This document shows, piece after piece, positions 23,019-34,696 of a stretch of 64,000 nucleotides of DNA. Where the stretch lies: the NCBI GenBank assembly GCA_000827265.1, contig KN834831.1, positions 94,997 through 158,996 on the forward strand, given 5' to 3'. The DNA comes from Collybiopsis luxurians FD-317 M1. Its lineage: Eukaryota > Basidiomycota > Agaricomycetes > Agaricales > Omphalotaceae. Below the pieces are notes generated by a model that searched no databases, was not told the DNA's origin, and saw only the letters and a list, made by a program, of their open reading frames with translations. Position 1 is the first letter of the stretch. Each line of letters opens with the position of its first letter. Both the position numbers and the translations under genes were made by a program.

Positions 23019-24642
23019 TCACCAACCTAATCCCGGCGGCTGGACAGCAACCTCTCCGAAGGGAACATTATTATAAAGCTTCACATCCGGTCCCTTCGTC
23101 CCAGGCTTCTCCACATCAATATCCCAACTGTCTGGCATCACCATACCGGCATCAAGATGATGTTTTACTAACAGAACCGACACACCATCTCGATATAACC
23201 TGAATTATCCCAGGTCAGTATCCAAGCCCTCCATTACGAGAGAATCGGACAACAAAAGGAATGAACTAACCAAGCATCGCGCGACTTCCGCTGCCACCCC
23301 TCAAGATCCGCCCTCAACTCCTCCAACACACGCGCATGAGCCGGATCCTTAGCCAAGTTCCTCACCTCATATGGGTCCTCCTTCAAATCATACAACTCCT
23401 CCGCCGGCCTGAAAAAATAATTCTTCAGCGGTCGATTACCTATCATCTTCGGACTCGTTTCCGCATTCCGAATGTCCTCCCATGTAAGCGAACCGTAAAT
23501 ATCAGCCGCAAAAGGAAAATCCAGACGCCATGCAATATTGCGATGATACTTGTATCTTCGAGTCCGCACGAATCTTGTCGGCCAGTAGTTGGTAATTTCA
23601 TGGAACGTGTGCGATCCATACACCTTGTCCCAGTCGGATAGATCATCCGCGCTAGCCAGTATGGGCAAGAAAGACCGCCCTAATCGTTCTAAATTGTTAT
23701 TCTTCTCCTTGGCACCGGCGAAATCAAGTATTGTAGGCAAGATATCGACGTACGATATCAAGTTTGGATTTACAACGGACGATGCAGAGCCAGGGCTGCG
23801 AACAATCAACGGCAATCTGACACCAGCATCATATAGTGTTGTCTTTGAGTTTATGAAGGGAGGACCATTGTCACTAAGGAAGATGACCAGTGTCTCGTCG
23901 CCAAGACCTAATTTCTTCAATCCTTCCAAAATCATGCCTACCCCTTGGTCCATCCGACTAATAGATTCATAGTAGTTTGCAAACTCCTGACGAGTCCCGG
24001 GCAAGTCGGAGAGGAACTCGGGAACCTCGACTTCGGAAGGATCATATTTGTGAGTTTCCACTCTTTCATCGAAATCACCGTCGTTCCCGAACCCTGCTCG
24101 AGTAATGTCACGATGCGGATCGATGAAGCCTACAGTGACGAAGAAAGGTCTGCTCTCAGCTTTGGATCTTTCGAAAACGTTGACGACCTTGTCCGATATG
24201 TAGGCGACATCGCGGCTCCAGTCCTCCTCTCGTACCTATACTCATCCGCATATCAGATTGTCAAGTGACGGAATTCGTGAAGACTATCTCGCACCTCCCA
24301 AGGATATACGTGTTCAGGTCCCACATGTACTTTCCCTACAATGGCCGTAAGGTAACCTTCCTTATTCAAAAGGGCAGGAGCAGTCTCGATATGCTCAAAA
24401 GTAGAAAAGTGATGTCTCCCGTTGCATAGTCCATATTGCCCGTTCTGATGGACATGCATACCTGTGTAAATAGTCGAACGGCTGCAGCTGCACGAAGCTG
24501 TACTGGCAAATGCATTGGTGAAACGGACTCCTTCGGCGGCCAGCCCGTCGAGGTGAGGTGTCCTGATGACTTTATTTCCATAACAGCCCAATTGTCTCCC
24601 TAAATCGTCCGCTATCATAAGCAAGATATTTCTGGGTGCCAT
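23019..24642 (-). CDS. Type I sulfatase (heparan N-sulfatase/sulfoglucosamine sulfohydrolase-like)
   Basis: Exons 24642-24295, 24235-23271 and 23199-23019 are joined by 59 and 71 nt introns and give 497 residues. The N-terminus NILLMIADDLGRQLGCYGN carries the metal-binding Asp pair. ASCSCSRSTIYTG is the sulfatase signature, with the first Cys of CSCSR expected to become formylglycine. GKVHVGPEH, FVTVGFIDPHRD, LVIFLSDNGPPF (metal-binding Asp-Asn) and the LYDLKEDPYEVRNLA tail complete the fold. The last exon (DAWLYRDGVSVL) is needed to replace a premature stop in the unspliced frame. No signal peptide is evident, so it is probably cytosolic; fungal members are thought to desulfate organic sulfate esters or sulfamates for sulfur acquisition. 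Stop lies only 22 bp from TIR element copy 2. Confidence 0.92.
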
Positions 24643-26060
24643 GATGATAGTGAAGAGGAAGGAAAGGATGCGATACGGAATCAGCTATCGAGAATTTGAG
24701 GGGCTCTCACGCATTTAAAGAGAGTCGAATCGCGTGCTGCAGCGGCCAGATGACGAGGTCTCTATGTAAGACGTGTGACTGGAGAGTTCCATACTAGGCG
24801 GGTAGGGTCACTGTTAGGCTCCCCTTTCTTGACTTGAGCATCAGACGAAGCATGTTCGTTCGTCTTGTCGTGGTGTCGAGTTCCCGAATCCAATTCAGTC
24901 TTTCGTCAGAATGAACGCGATCATGTGAGGTAGAACGACGCGACTGCCTCTCTCCAATCCAAAATTCCCCCTTATTCCAAGAGAAATACTTAATCTCCCT
25001 CGTATCGTCAATGTTGAGGCTGTCCATGCCGACCTTAGTTCAGGCTGCGTACAAAGAAGGAAAGACCAAGTTCCAGGTGCGAACCACCATGGCAGGTATT
25101 GCGTCTCCAGAATGTCGCAAAAAAGACTGGTTTGTGAAATGTATCAAAATCATTTGATACCTTCCTCTGAAAGTCTACTGGATCTCGGATGACAGCGTTT
25201 GCGCATAAACGATGAACTGATGGATACGGCGTGCTAGGATTTGGTCTTGGATTTGGTTGAAGACACAAAAAAACTGAATGGCTACAGTGTTTGGGGTTAA
25301 TGATGAAACTTCGTTAATCATCACCCGGTACAAAAACCTTGAGCTGGCACTGCCCAGTCTGCGCAACGTTGCGCAGTGATTCTATTGACGGAGTCGGAGA
25401 GTGAGCACTGAGGACTTAGCGTGACGTGACTTCGTAACGAATAACTCGAGCACGGGATTTACATGTTACGTGTGTCGTCGCGTCGTTTCAACTCCACGAA
25501 GTTCTGAATCTTAGGCTGAATCAGCTTCGCGGACCATTTCTCCACTCATCTGAAGCTCGCGGAGGCATACTTTGGTCCATTCCGTTTATGCGTCCCCATT
25601 CAAATATTCACTTGCAAGCGCGAGTCTGGTATATGCGCCCCAAAGAATTCGATGACTCCAATCTCCCTCGGACCTCCCACTTAACTTAGAAGCCATCTGT
25701 CTCGGATATAGCTCGGAATTGTTCAGGAATCAACAAGCGTCCTTTTCTGGAACGCGCAGTAATGGGTTTGTCATTCAAGTTGCCAATTATCCCTATTAGC
25801 CGTTTATGTACTCTCAACTCTGAATAGCAATTTTCGAGCGGCATTTCAACCATAGCTAATATCTCTTCATTCATTCGCTGTTCCACCACCTGGATTCGTC
25901 ATACTCTTGATGACTCGTACTGGTTTGTGGCTTCGCTAAGTTCCGAGTATCCAGGGGATACGCACTACTATCGGTCACGGCCCTCTCATGATTATAGCCT
26001 GGACATGTCTTTAAAAGAGCGATCGAAACACTTCCATAGCTTCCAAGATCCTAAAGAACC
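24643..26060. other. Intergenic between divergent sulfatase and questin-oxidase-like genes
   Basis: This should contain both promoters. Minus-strand frames at 25027-24794 and 25268-25035 (77 codons each) and 25889-25686 were examined. None shows a recognisable domain, a linking intron or codon bias like the flanking genes, so no gene is called. Confidence 0.45.
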
Positions 26061-27761
26061 ATGCCTTCCAACATCTCTTATCGCATCCTCCGCAATGGTG
26101 TCCTCAATTTCCCTCGCGGTTCCGTGACGTCCAAGACTGCAGCGGAAACTCTGCTAGAGAAAGACGCGCAGGAATATCATCTTTTCTTCAACACTTCTGG
26201 GTTCCATAACCATCTCAGTCACCAGTGGGTAATGCCTTCCTAAATCGAGGTTTTGGTGCTAACCATCCTCGAGCATTCTTGCTGCATACGACCTCGGAGC
26301 ATCTTCCGGTCACCTTCAGAAAATCTATGATTATGAAGCGCGTATTCAGCGCCCGATTTTCCTCCAGGAGAAGGATAAGGACATCCAGATAACGGATAAA
26401 AATTGGAGCCAGTATCTTGGACATAAAAATGAAAAGTATGTCCTGACCTAACTATTCTTGGTAAAGTGAAGTTGAATGAGAAAACTCCAGTGCGTATGGT
26501 GGTTTTGTTCAGTTTTTCAATAGCCGTATCAGCACTTTCGGAGTATTGAAGACTATAGATGATTTCATATTCTCTCCAGCTGCCCAAGAGAAATCCATGC
26601 TTGCTCGCCTCATGGGTGGCGTGTGAGTGTCCTACTTTTTTCTTGTAGAATGCTCCATCTCAATTTTAGAATTACAGTGTACATCCTTTCATACTTTTAG
26701 GAGTAAGTCGAAACTATCTTGAACTAGTGCAAATTTCTGACCGCGAAACAGTATGCATTGGAATTCGGAAATGAAGCCCTAGTCGCTACAGGTATTTCTC
26801 TTGTTTTCTGTGGTGTGCTACCCCATCTCATCGCGAGTTAGGTCTGGCCTCAACTGCCATTCATGACCCGTTCCTGCCTGAGCTATTCGAACCGAGTGCT
26901 AGTCCTTCCTCGCCTGGTTTGTCTGTTCTCGAGATCTTGAAACTTCTTGAGGAGTCGCCTTCTTTGAAACCGGCGCCCTATCCAGAGGGAACAGCATTTA
27001 GTCGCATGGGAGACCTTGCCAAAGAAGGCAGGCCAGAGGCGATACGTGATCTGTGCTCAAAATTCCATGTCGACGAAACTTTCACCGACTCGGAGATGCA
27101 AGCTAAAATCAAGGAACTCGTTTGGGCTGCAGTTCTTGTATTATTTGCCACAGGACGAGAAGGAAGAAAGCCCCGACTCGACTTTTTCTTTATGCATCTT
27201 GTTACATCCTCAGTTTTCCTCAGAAGTTACATTAACGCTCTGGAGAAACCTGCACACAAGGCTCTAATCATCAAAGCATTCCTTCCTGGAATCATCATGC
27301 TCTCCATATTCAATGGTCGCCCCACCATCAAACCCAGTCTTCTTATGGCTGCGACTGACAGGCCTCGCCCCCCGTATATTTCCGAGAATCCTCCTTACAA
27401 ATCGAATGGAGCCGGTTTGGGTTCGCCCCTGAACGATGACGAGTATAATCCTTGGCCGGCTCTAATCGAGGCGTCCTTGTATGCAACTGACTCTCATGTC
27501 CTGAAAACGATGCGGGCGCTGGTTGCGGCCGCTCGGGAATACGGCGATACTCCTGCTGGTACAGTCGTTGGAGTGTTCAAGCACGATGATGCATCTAAAG
27601 AGATTTGGCCTGGCGCATCCAAGCTTGATGGGTCGGCCTTTGTTCGTGCTGCCGGTATTTTGATGAATTACTTTGGATGGACCACATATGGCCAGGCAGA
27701 GCGAGAGGATTGGGATCGTAGTGGTCTTGGTTGGGATGAAGCTTGGAAGAAAGGAGACTGA
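26061..27761 (+). CDS. Questin oxidase-like protein (DUF4243 family)
   Basis: Six exons, 26061-26224, 26274-26435, 26491-26622, 26678-26702, 26752-26791 and 26842-27761, sum to 480 codons. All five introns are 49-55 nt. Hallmarks in order are FHNHLSHHILAAYDLGAS (across intron 1), ENAYGGFVQFFNSRI (across intron 2), GGVVHPFILLGYALEFGNEAL (across introns 3 and 4, including a 25 nt microexon), LASTAIHDPF, and LDFFFMHLVTSSVFL with the downstream FNGRP motif. The family includes AflY/GedK-type Baeyer-Villiger-like questin oxidases in Ascomycete polyketide pathways; most basidiomycete members are unstudied. No polyketide synthase or other pathway gene neighbours it, so a role in a secondary-metabolite cluster is not supported here. 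Confidence 0.88.
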
Positions 27762-28661
27762 CAACAGGATCAATCCAAGAAAGCTGATATATCACTTACG
27801 TGCCCGAATGTAATTCTGTAGTAACTGAAATCCGAGCTCAACCCAGCTACTTCACATTCGAATTGCCTGAGCCTTGCCCCGAGCCCTCACCGCAGAAGCC
27901 TCAGGCGAGCCCAAGTTCTTGGCAAAGCTGACCGTCAGCTCTGATCTGTGCCTGCAGGGATGTGACTCAGACGGTTTCAATGAAATTTTGAAACGCCGGT
28001 GACTGTATCCACTGGTCGTGCAGCGACGGTATAGTAAGTGCTATCCAGGAGAAGCTTGAGGGGGAGAGACCTAGTTGCGACGTACTCCACAGATTGAGAC
28101 TTTAAGAACTAGAAATAGGTCAGCTCTCGACAAAACCGTATGTGATCCAGGAACTTCGAAGGCCGGTAGTACGTTGCAGCACCAACAAAGGAAACAAGTG
28201 TTCTTGCCCACCGGCTCTCAAAAAATCAATATCAAAAATCACAGTCTAAGATCCCTGCGTAACCGGCGGTCCTTGGAATTTGGAAAGAACGAGTCGACAG
28301 ATCAAAGCCAATCAGCTAAAAACTCCGAAGAGCGTCGCCGGACGTCACATCACACCAATTCCACGTGCAACAGCGCGTAGTCCCGTCACAATAAGCAAGA
28401 GTAGGAGGACCTTTACCGATCTCTGCGTCTCACCCGTTAAATTCGCCTATTCTAAAACCGCGCTGCAGGCAACGACCTCATTTTCTTTTGAATAAGGTGG
28501 GTACATTGTGATCATTCTATGTAATATCTATCTCATAACCATCATTTCAGTATATAGATATGTAGTCGAGCTCTTATATACTCGTCGAGTCAACACCATT
28601 ATATAGGCACTTTCCTTATAGCTACTATCTGCGCCTACGCCTCCGGACCTTGGAAAAACCC
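27762..28661. other. Intergenic, no gene seen
   Basis: The frame at 28075-28380 (101 codons, Arg/Ser/Asn-rich) shows no family resemblance and lacks a neighbouring exon pattern. TATA-like AT-rich sequence lies around 28500-28600. Confidence 0.4.
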
Positions 28662-29146
28662 TCACAAAGACGCCGAGCCAGTCTCAGTAGGTCGTGATGT
28701 GAACTCAACTCCACCATTGTGGAACTGGTACTCGGTCGTGGAGTCCGCGGTGGTTGATGTGATATAACTGGATTCATGCCCACCATTAAGGCTATCAGCC
28801 GAGTACTCCCTCCTAAAAAGGCCACTGTTGGTGGAGGGTTGCGTGGTGCTCAATGGGACATAATTGGATTTGATTCCACCATCGGGGCTGCTAGCCAAGT
28901 GGTCCTATAGATAGCATTAGTATTTGTACAAGTTGATAAACCCTAAGAAAATCTACAGGTGCAAAAGATTCGTTTGCACCTGCGCCAGCATCTGTGCTGC
29001 TCGATGTCTATGAAGACTCGAAGTCAGCGATACCGATCCGACGGTGAGATAGCAGATGAAATGCTCACCGACGGTGCTGTGTTCCAGTTGCCACCGCTTT
29101 TCATGTTGGCCGCATTTTTGTCCAAAGGAGCAGCATAGACCAACAT
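28662..29146 (-). CDS. Putative small secreted Ser/Thr-rich protein, start uncertain
   Basis: Three probable exons run leftward from about 29146. The first has a hydrophobic leader in frame upstream (ITHILLAFTMLVYAAP) followed by DKNAANMKSGGNWNTAPS. GTGAGC...CATAG and GTAGAT...CTATAG introns then bracket TSSSTDAGAGANESFAP, leading to the last exon (28918-28662). That exon contains three loose repeats around GG: SSPDGGIKSNY, LNGGHESSY and HNGGVEFTS. The leader suggests secretion but its true ATG may lie further upstream beyond another intron. I recognise no family; fungal effector-like or cell-wall proteins often look like this. Splice sites are plausible but unproven. Confidence 0.4.
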
Positions 29147-29835
29147 GGTGAAGGCGAGAAGGATGTGAGTGATGCTGAGAACATGCTTAGCTACAGTGAA
29201 GTTGGTAGTTTGGTTGATGAAGAACTAGTGAGGTTGGTCTCGGTCCTGCCGATACAACGACAACGAAAGCTCCTGGCTTGAAGAACTTGGGGCTGCATTT
29301 CTTTTCCTTATAACTCGTTGAGACTGAATACGCGAACAAATGAAGATATTGGCCAGAAGACTAGGTTATATGGGAGACTTTGCGGGGAGCCGTCAGTAGC
29401 ATTGCACGTAAGTAACCGACAGGAGAAACTGGGTGCTTGTTACGACAGACTGAGCTGCAGTTACATTGCGGCCGCTCTTGATGCGTGAAGTGGCAGCGGG
29501 AATCTTCGCGCTGGGAAGTATTCTCTGAGAACGATCAGTTTGGGAATTGCTTAGCTCGCATAGATGTAGGCCAGTAAAACCGGCCGTTTGCGTTAACTCT
29601 GCTTCGTCGAGACCATGATCGGTCAATTACATATTTCAAATTACGATGCGCAACTAGAGCGATCTGATGCACATTTGATGTTAGGTAGAGGAATGGGCGC
29701 GAAGAGCCTCCAGAAAGCTCAAAGTGTACTCACAGATCTCCTCCAGAAAATTCGCAATGTATCGAATGAAAAAATAAACCATGTGAAAGAAACGACTCGG
29801 ATGGTGTAAAAAGCGGAGAAAGCAGATCTAATGCC

Positions 29836-30050
29836 AGACCAAACTCAGACTACCGCGTACGCTGCCGGTCCCTTACTATTTCCATGGGAAGGAGCCTAAC
29901 TATAGCTAACGAAAAACTTTTCCAGGACACGTCGGAAGACGTGAATGACTCAACCCGAACTCAACTGCGGCGTACGTTGCCGGCCTCGGCTGGTTATACT
30001 ATTGCTCAGGCTGCCAATCAAACTAGTATAGCTAATGACCAACTTTGAAA
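29836..30050. repeat. Imperfect tandem duplication, about 115-125 bp period
   Basis: The first unit has CTCAGACTACCGCGTACGCTGCCGG and then CTATAGCTAACGAAAAACTTT. The second has CTCAACTGCGGCGTACGTTGCCGG and then AGTATAGCTAATGACCAACTTT. Order and spacing are kept. The surrounding 29150-31064 interval contains no supported gene. Confidence 0.5.
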
Positions 30051-31064
30051 CATTGCTCGAGCACTTGATTTTGGATACTTATCTACGGGTGATTGGATTC
30101 TACCTGCAAAACTTTGAAGCCATTGGCGTGACTAAATTGTAGTCATTTTCACTGTTTACTTACATTGCTTTACAATCTTGAGCTGGTATCGCTGGTAGTT
30201 TGTATTGGCTTGCAGTATATCTACAGCTTCAGCAAGGGGCCACAAGCTGTTGAGTAATTTACAATAATCATAAAAGCAATACAAGCCTTGATTAGTCTAG
30301 CGATTGCAGATGGGTTGCGAGGCCGTTGTAACGCCATGCAAGGGCCCGTGCTACATATTTTCTGCCATTTTAGTAATGAAGAAGCCACAAGCTCGAAGCA
30401 TCGGGAGGCGTTTGAATCTGTGGCTGCTGCAGGCGCCGAGATTCTGTCAGTGTCAGGAAGAAAAAGACGACGACAAGATGAGCGGGCAGCGGACAACTAA
30501 ATTGGCAGTCCGCTCTGCCCAGCATCTGCGGCATCTCCCTTCGCCACACAACTTCGACAGTTTTCCGTAAGCTCACTAAAATTCAGCAGTGGAGTGTATT
30601 CGAGTGGCTGCCGCCAGCCATGGATATACGATGCAAAATTTTGAGCAGTAAGCGTAGCAAAAGTCGTCGAGCGAGGACAACATCACTCAACCTTCTCTGG
30701 AAATAGAAACGAGGAGATCTCCTTACGACCCATCTTCTATCCCGGAATAATCTCCCCCTGAATTTGGCTCTAGATGTTTGGTAAAGATCTCAATTGTATG
30801 GGCCTTCGTTAGGACTTGGGAGGGGCTAACTCAATCCTTTGTCTGTATATATAGTCAATACTACCTAGTCTCTTTCACGGTGTCAGAGAAATGAAAATTG
30901 AAGGAAAAACTCGACGGAAAGCTCGATTTATGAAGCTACTAATATTTTAGAATACTACAGTACGTACAAATAGGGTATAACGTATTGACTCTCTGGGTAA
31001 ATAAGAACTAAAATCATTGCATTAATCATATTCATTCCTGGTTCCCGAGACCACAGCTCAGTGC

Positions 31065-32371
31065 TCAAGCCGTGTGATTGACTTCCGCGTCAAATTTGCG
31101 ATTGATACCTCCCAGCATTATCTTAATTAGCACGTCCCTTGTCAGCTTGTGACCAAAGTATGGAGTAGTATCAACAATGTCCTGACAAAAGGGAATGATA
31201 TGTTATTCCAGATTTGTAACTGGGAGCTCAGGAGGTGTGCAAGACTCACCCGAACACCATCTTCCTTTGCCAGATCATCATCGAGATTTTTGAGGAATTT
31301 AGCAGCTCGTGTGGATTGTCCGATTTGGACTAATTGAATTCCAACCTGCGGAAAAAAGAGGGGTTAGTGAAAAGTTCGATTTGAAGGAGGTCAACTGAGT
31401 AGGCCTAGGAATTCACCTGCGCTAGGGGGAATTTTCCCTTGTGCAGTCGCCTAGAGGCATCGACAATTGCCTCTTTGGGGTCATCAGCTGTCGGAGGGGA
31501 CAGGCGTCAGTTCATCGTTAGCAACAAAATGAGGAGAAAATACGAACTCGGGACGCCGTCAGTGATGACAATGAAATTTATTCGTTTGATTTTTTTCAGC
31601 TCCTCGGAAGAGCTTGCCTTTGCTCTTTCGATTTTATCGAGATACTCCCTAAGAAGTTCATCCAATCGATCTCCTAGAGGCGTTGGCCCACTGGGGGAGA
31701 CACATTTGAATAGGGATAAGACTTGGCTTGGTTTCTATGAATGGACGATCAGTACTTGGTCGTTAAACGATCCTCAGAGAGCACGAGGTACGCACAGTCA
31801 AATTTGTATGAAGCTCTTGAGTCAAGTCGGTCGTGTTCAAGAAATGGATGTCGATGCCGTCTTGGTCGTATTTGCTTGCGACCTCGGCAATGTCAGCAAG
31901 AGCAGCGCCAGCCTTTATAGGTGGGAGTCAGAACAAGTAATACCACGGTCGAGACCATCAACCTACTTCTTCCCAGTGGCGCCTCATAGATCCAGAGTCA
32001 TCGACGAGGATGACGATATCGTAAGCTCTGAGCGCAATCAATGCTTCATCCAGGGATTCCTGGCTGAGAGGCTTTCGAAAATCTAGAGCTACAAAGTACA
32101 AAATCAGGGCTACGTAGAGTGGTGAATTAATGAACCTACGTTTGACATGTTTTTTATGAGGACCTGTTGAAGGAGAAGGATCTGACGAAGAATAGGGTGG
32201 CGGAGGAAGATCCTTGGTAACACAAAGGTTGCTTGATATTTCTGAAGGTTCTTCACAATAGTCCAGTTTCGAATCATAACCAAACTGTGCAGCCCGAGAG
32301 CGTTTGTTACGGGGAAATAAGCCAAAGAAGTGGGGCATGGTAGACTCTCTGAAAATCTGTAGAAGTTCCAT
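31065..32371 (-). CDS. von Willebrand factor A (vWA) domain protein with intact MIDAS
   Basis: At least four exons are clear: 32371-32140, 32088-31967, 31912-31796 and one from 31734. Two or more short 3' exons follow, ending NRKFDAEVNHTA at the TGA at 31065. After a Pro/Ser-rich N-terminus (LPPPPYSSSDPSPS) comes the vWA fold: YDIVILVDDSGSMRRHW gives the DxSxS motif, SGPTPLGDRLDELL the MIDAS Thr, and INFIVITDGVP the distal Asp; ADDPKEAIVDASRRLHKG and VGIQLVQIGQ form later strands. Metal binding is therefore predicted to be functional. Such short vWA proteins are expanded in Agaricomycetes and have no established role. No signal peptide or membrane segment is seen. An alternative start is the second ATG at 32338. 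Confidence 0.85.
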
Positions 32372-33163
32372 CTAAACCTAGAATTCCATCATGGTTTTAT
32401 ACGCGCGAGGTGTGGCATTGTCGTATCCTTTAGGAATTTCGAATTTTTTGCATAACTGGATGCTGTGTAAGGGGCTATAGACCCTAACTAGGCGGATTAA
32501 AGTGGCAAGTCGCCACACTGATCATTTTTCAACTGTTCTTTCGATATAAAGATAGTCACAGAGAAAAAGCTGTAAAAGCAGCAGATATTTCAAGAATATA
32601 ACTAGGGAGCAACGATTTGTCTATTCCTACTCATCCACATCAAGACTGACTGATTCGGTAACTAGCGCGCTAGTCATGAAACAATTTATACCTTTAACGC
32701 CAAAGGCGGCTGAAAGGTGTAGAGTCCCTGATAGGTATGTACCGCCATATATAGCTCAAGATCAGGTCAGGTCCACACTATAAAGTCGAAGATGCTGTTA
32801 ACGCGTTGAATGGATGGAGAAACGTTTCGATGTTCGAAACACAGACTCAGAGTACTAGGTTTGAAAGAATAATTCAAAGGTAGAAGCTTCGATTTCAGAA
32901 AATCAGTAAAGCTTTGCAGAGCAGCTTAACACCAGCGTTCACGAATCTGGCCTAGTCATAGTCCAGCCCAATTCCAGTCCGCGAAGTAGAAGGATTAACG
33001 CTGGGGAAGGTGTATCAAATTTCAAGGCCAAACTCCCGAGCTGGGCGGCTGATGATGGCAGCATGTTGTTCGAAAGGAAGCGCACGATATTGTAACGAAA
33101 AAGAAGTCATTTTGAGAGCATTTTATCTATTTTGACAGGATTTCGACAGGGTTTCTAGACAGT

Positions 33164-33570
33164 CTACTGCTTTCCCTAAATGATTTTTCAGTATACAATA
33201 AGCGGAAGCGAGAGAGAAAATCACGCACCCTGATCAACGAATAAATTCCAAATACAGTTCCTAATGCTCCAGCGGTAAATCCGACACCAAAAAGACCTGT
33301 TGGTCCGTCGATTAGTATCACAAAAAGACACGATGTGACCGGGTCGTACGGAGATAAAGAGCACGCCGGGGGGCCTTAAGGTGAACAGGGCGAGGGTCAG
33401 CCTGTGAAGAGTATTAGTTTACCTGGTAGTTCCGAACCAAAATTTACGGACGCACCTGGTAAGCCCTCTGAGTCTCAATGATTCGGTATGGGCCTTGAAA
33501 AGAACAAATTTAGAGACCAGTATCAGAATAATAGAAAATCCGGCGTACGGTTGTAGATTCCGTCTAACAT
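33164..33570 (-). CDS. COX7: Cytochrome c oxidase subunit 7 (VIIa-like), 63 residues in five exons
   Basis: Exons 33570-33549 (22 nt), 33493-33456 (38), 33401-33350 (52), 33296-33229 (68) and 33175-33164 (12) sum to exactly 64 codons with stop. The four introns of 53-55 nt have GT-AG ends. The product has a short matrix-facing N-terminus (YRIIETQRAYQADPRP), the motif HLKAPRRALYL, which parallels the HPRSALYL of yeast Cox7, one transmembrane helix (FGVGFTAGALGTVFGIYSLI) and a basic tail ending GKQ. It would sit in the inner mitochondrial membrane as a small supernumerary subunit of complex IV. Unspliced frames here suggest other, larger membrane proteins, but only this splicing yields a coherent product. 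Family assignment rests on motif and topology, so COX7 is likely rather than certain. Confidence 0.72.
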
Positions 33571-33671
33571 GTTGGTGGATGGTTGTGGTCAAGAGTAAAG
33601 CGGGAATTTGCGGACCAAATTTCGGCTCGGCGGCTGGACCAAACTCCAGACCTCGTTCCCCGACCTCGACC
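33571..33671. promoter_or_regulatory. Bidirectional promoter between COX7-like and YAF9 genes
   Basis: Only 101 bp separates the two divergent start codons (33570 minus, 33672 plus). Any 5' UTRs and core promoter elements for both genes must fit here or overlap the coding exons. No clear TATA box was found. Confidence 0.6.
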
Positions 33672-34590
33672 ATGGCCAACGCTGAGCGCGTCCGTGTTAG
33701 AGTATGCGCCCTTTCTTCTAAACATTATGTTCTACTAATTAATCTTACAGGGTCTCAGTATATTTCGTCCAATAATTTATGGAAATACTGCTACACTTTT
33801 GACGCCAGAGGAACGAGAAAAACATCCAGCTGAGCATACTCATAAATGGACTGTAGCTGTACGCAGCGCAGCGTCTGCTCCGAATTCAGATATTGTTGGA
33901 GGTGCAGACAATTTAGGGTATTTTATCAAGCGTGTTTCATTCAAGTTACATGATACCTATGCGAATCCAACGCGAAGCAAGTCGAGATAATATTCAAAGG
34001 TCTATACGTACTAATCTGGTTTTTCAGACATCGATAAACCACCTTTTGAAGTCTCAGAGACAGGGTATTTATGCATTTACAATAATAAGTTTTCTTGCCA
34101 CTGACTGCCCCGATCCAGCTGGGGGGAGTTCGAAATCCAAATCCGCATAAACTTCATCTCAGAATCAGGCGAAAAAGCTATGGTTCTTTATCATCATCTC
34201 AAGTTGCACCCATGGACCTTGGCAGGAGAGCCAGAAATACCACCCTTGGACATCGCGATAAAAGCCGGTCCAGTGCATTCTTGGCAGTACGACGAAATTG
34301 TGTTTAACGACCCGTATCAGAATTTTCTCAACATCCTCACCAATCATCCCCCTACGCCTCTTCCTCGAATAAAGACGACGAAGCCAATTCCGTTCCATGT
34401 GGCCAATCCAGGTTCTCTCGAGGCTTCCAAAGGCGGCGTACCAGAGTTCACAGCCCAGATGGAAAAGGATGAGGCTGACCGGCTCGAGGAAGCTAAGAGG
34501 TCCATTATCGCAGAGCAGGAGAAAACACGGTCAACCCTCATTGCGAAGGAAAAGGAGCTTGAGCGTTTGAAGAGATTGTTAGACAACTGA
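33672..34590 (+). CDS. YAF9: YEATS-domain subunit Yaf9 of SWR1/NuA4
   Basis: Four exons, 33672-33695, 33751-33976, 34028-34064 and 34119-34590, give 252 residues. The YEATS fold is clear: RPIIYGNTATLL, HTHKWTVAVRSA, DNLGYFIKRVSFKLHDTY, RNIDKPPFEVSETGWGEFEI (across introns 2 and 3) and LYHHLKLHPW. The WGEF loop is the acyl-lysine reading site. A basic, coiled-coil C-terminus (EADRLEEAKR to LERLKRLLDN) serves for complex assembly. Intron 2 (51 nt) begins GCAAGT and ends TTTCAG, a GC-AG intron; a GT alternative at 33981 would hit a stop. The protein is shared by the SWR1 histone-exchange and NuA4 acetyltransferase complexes in the nucleus. It is convergent with the ATR kinase gene, 106 bp between stops. 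Confidence 0.95.
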
Positions 34591-34696
34591 ATTCTCGGAC
34601 TGTACTTGATGTAGCATTATGTGTACAAAATTGAATCGATGTATCAATACAGAACAAACTAAACTATAGATACAGCTGAAATACTCTACAATAATT

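Noticed and set aside
24794..25268. Two 77-codon minus-strand frames between sulfatase and questin-oxidase-like genes
   Set aside because: No domain, no joining splice sites, and they sit where both promoters are expected.
33419..33679. 86-codon minus frame with a hydrophobic segment (FSIILILVSKFVLF)
   Set aside because: The hydrophobic part is translated intron. Splicing to the five-exon COX7-like model explains the region, and this frame's ATG would overlap the YAF9 start.
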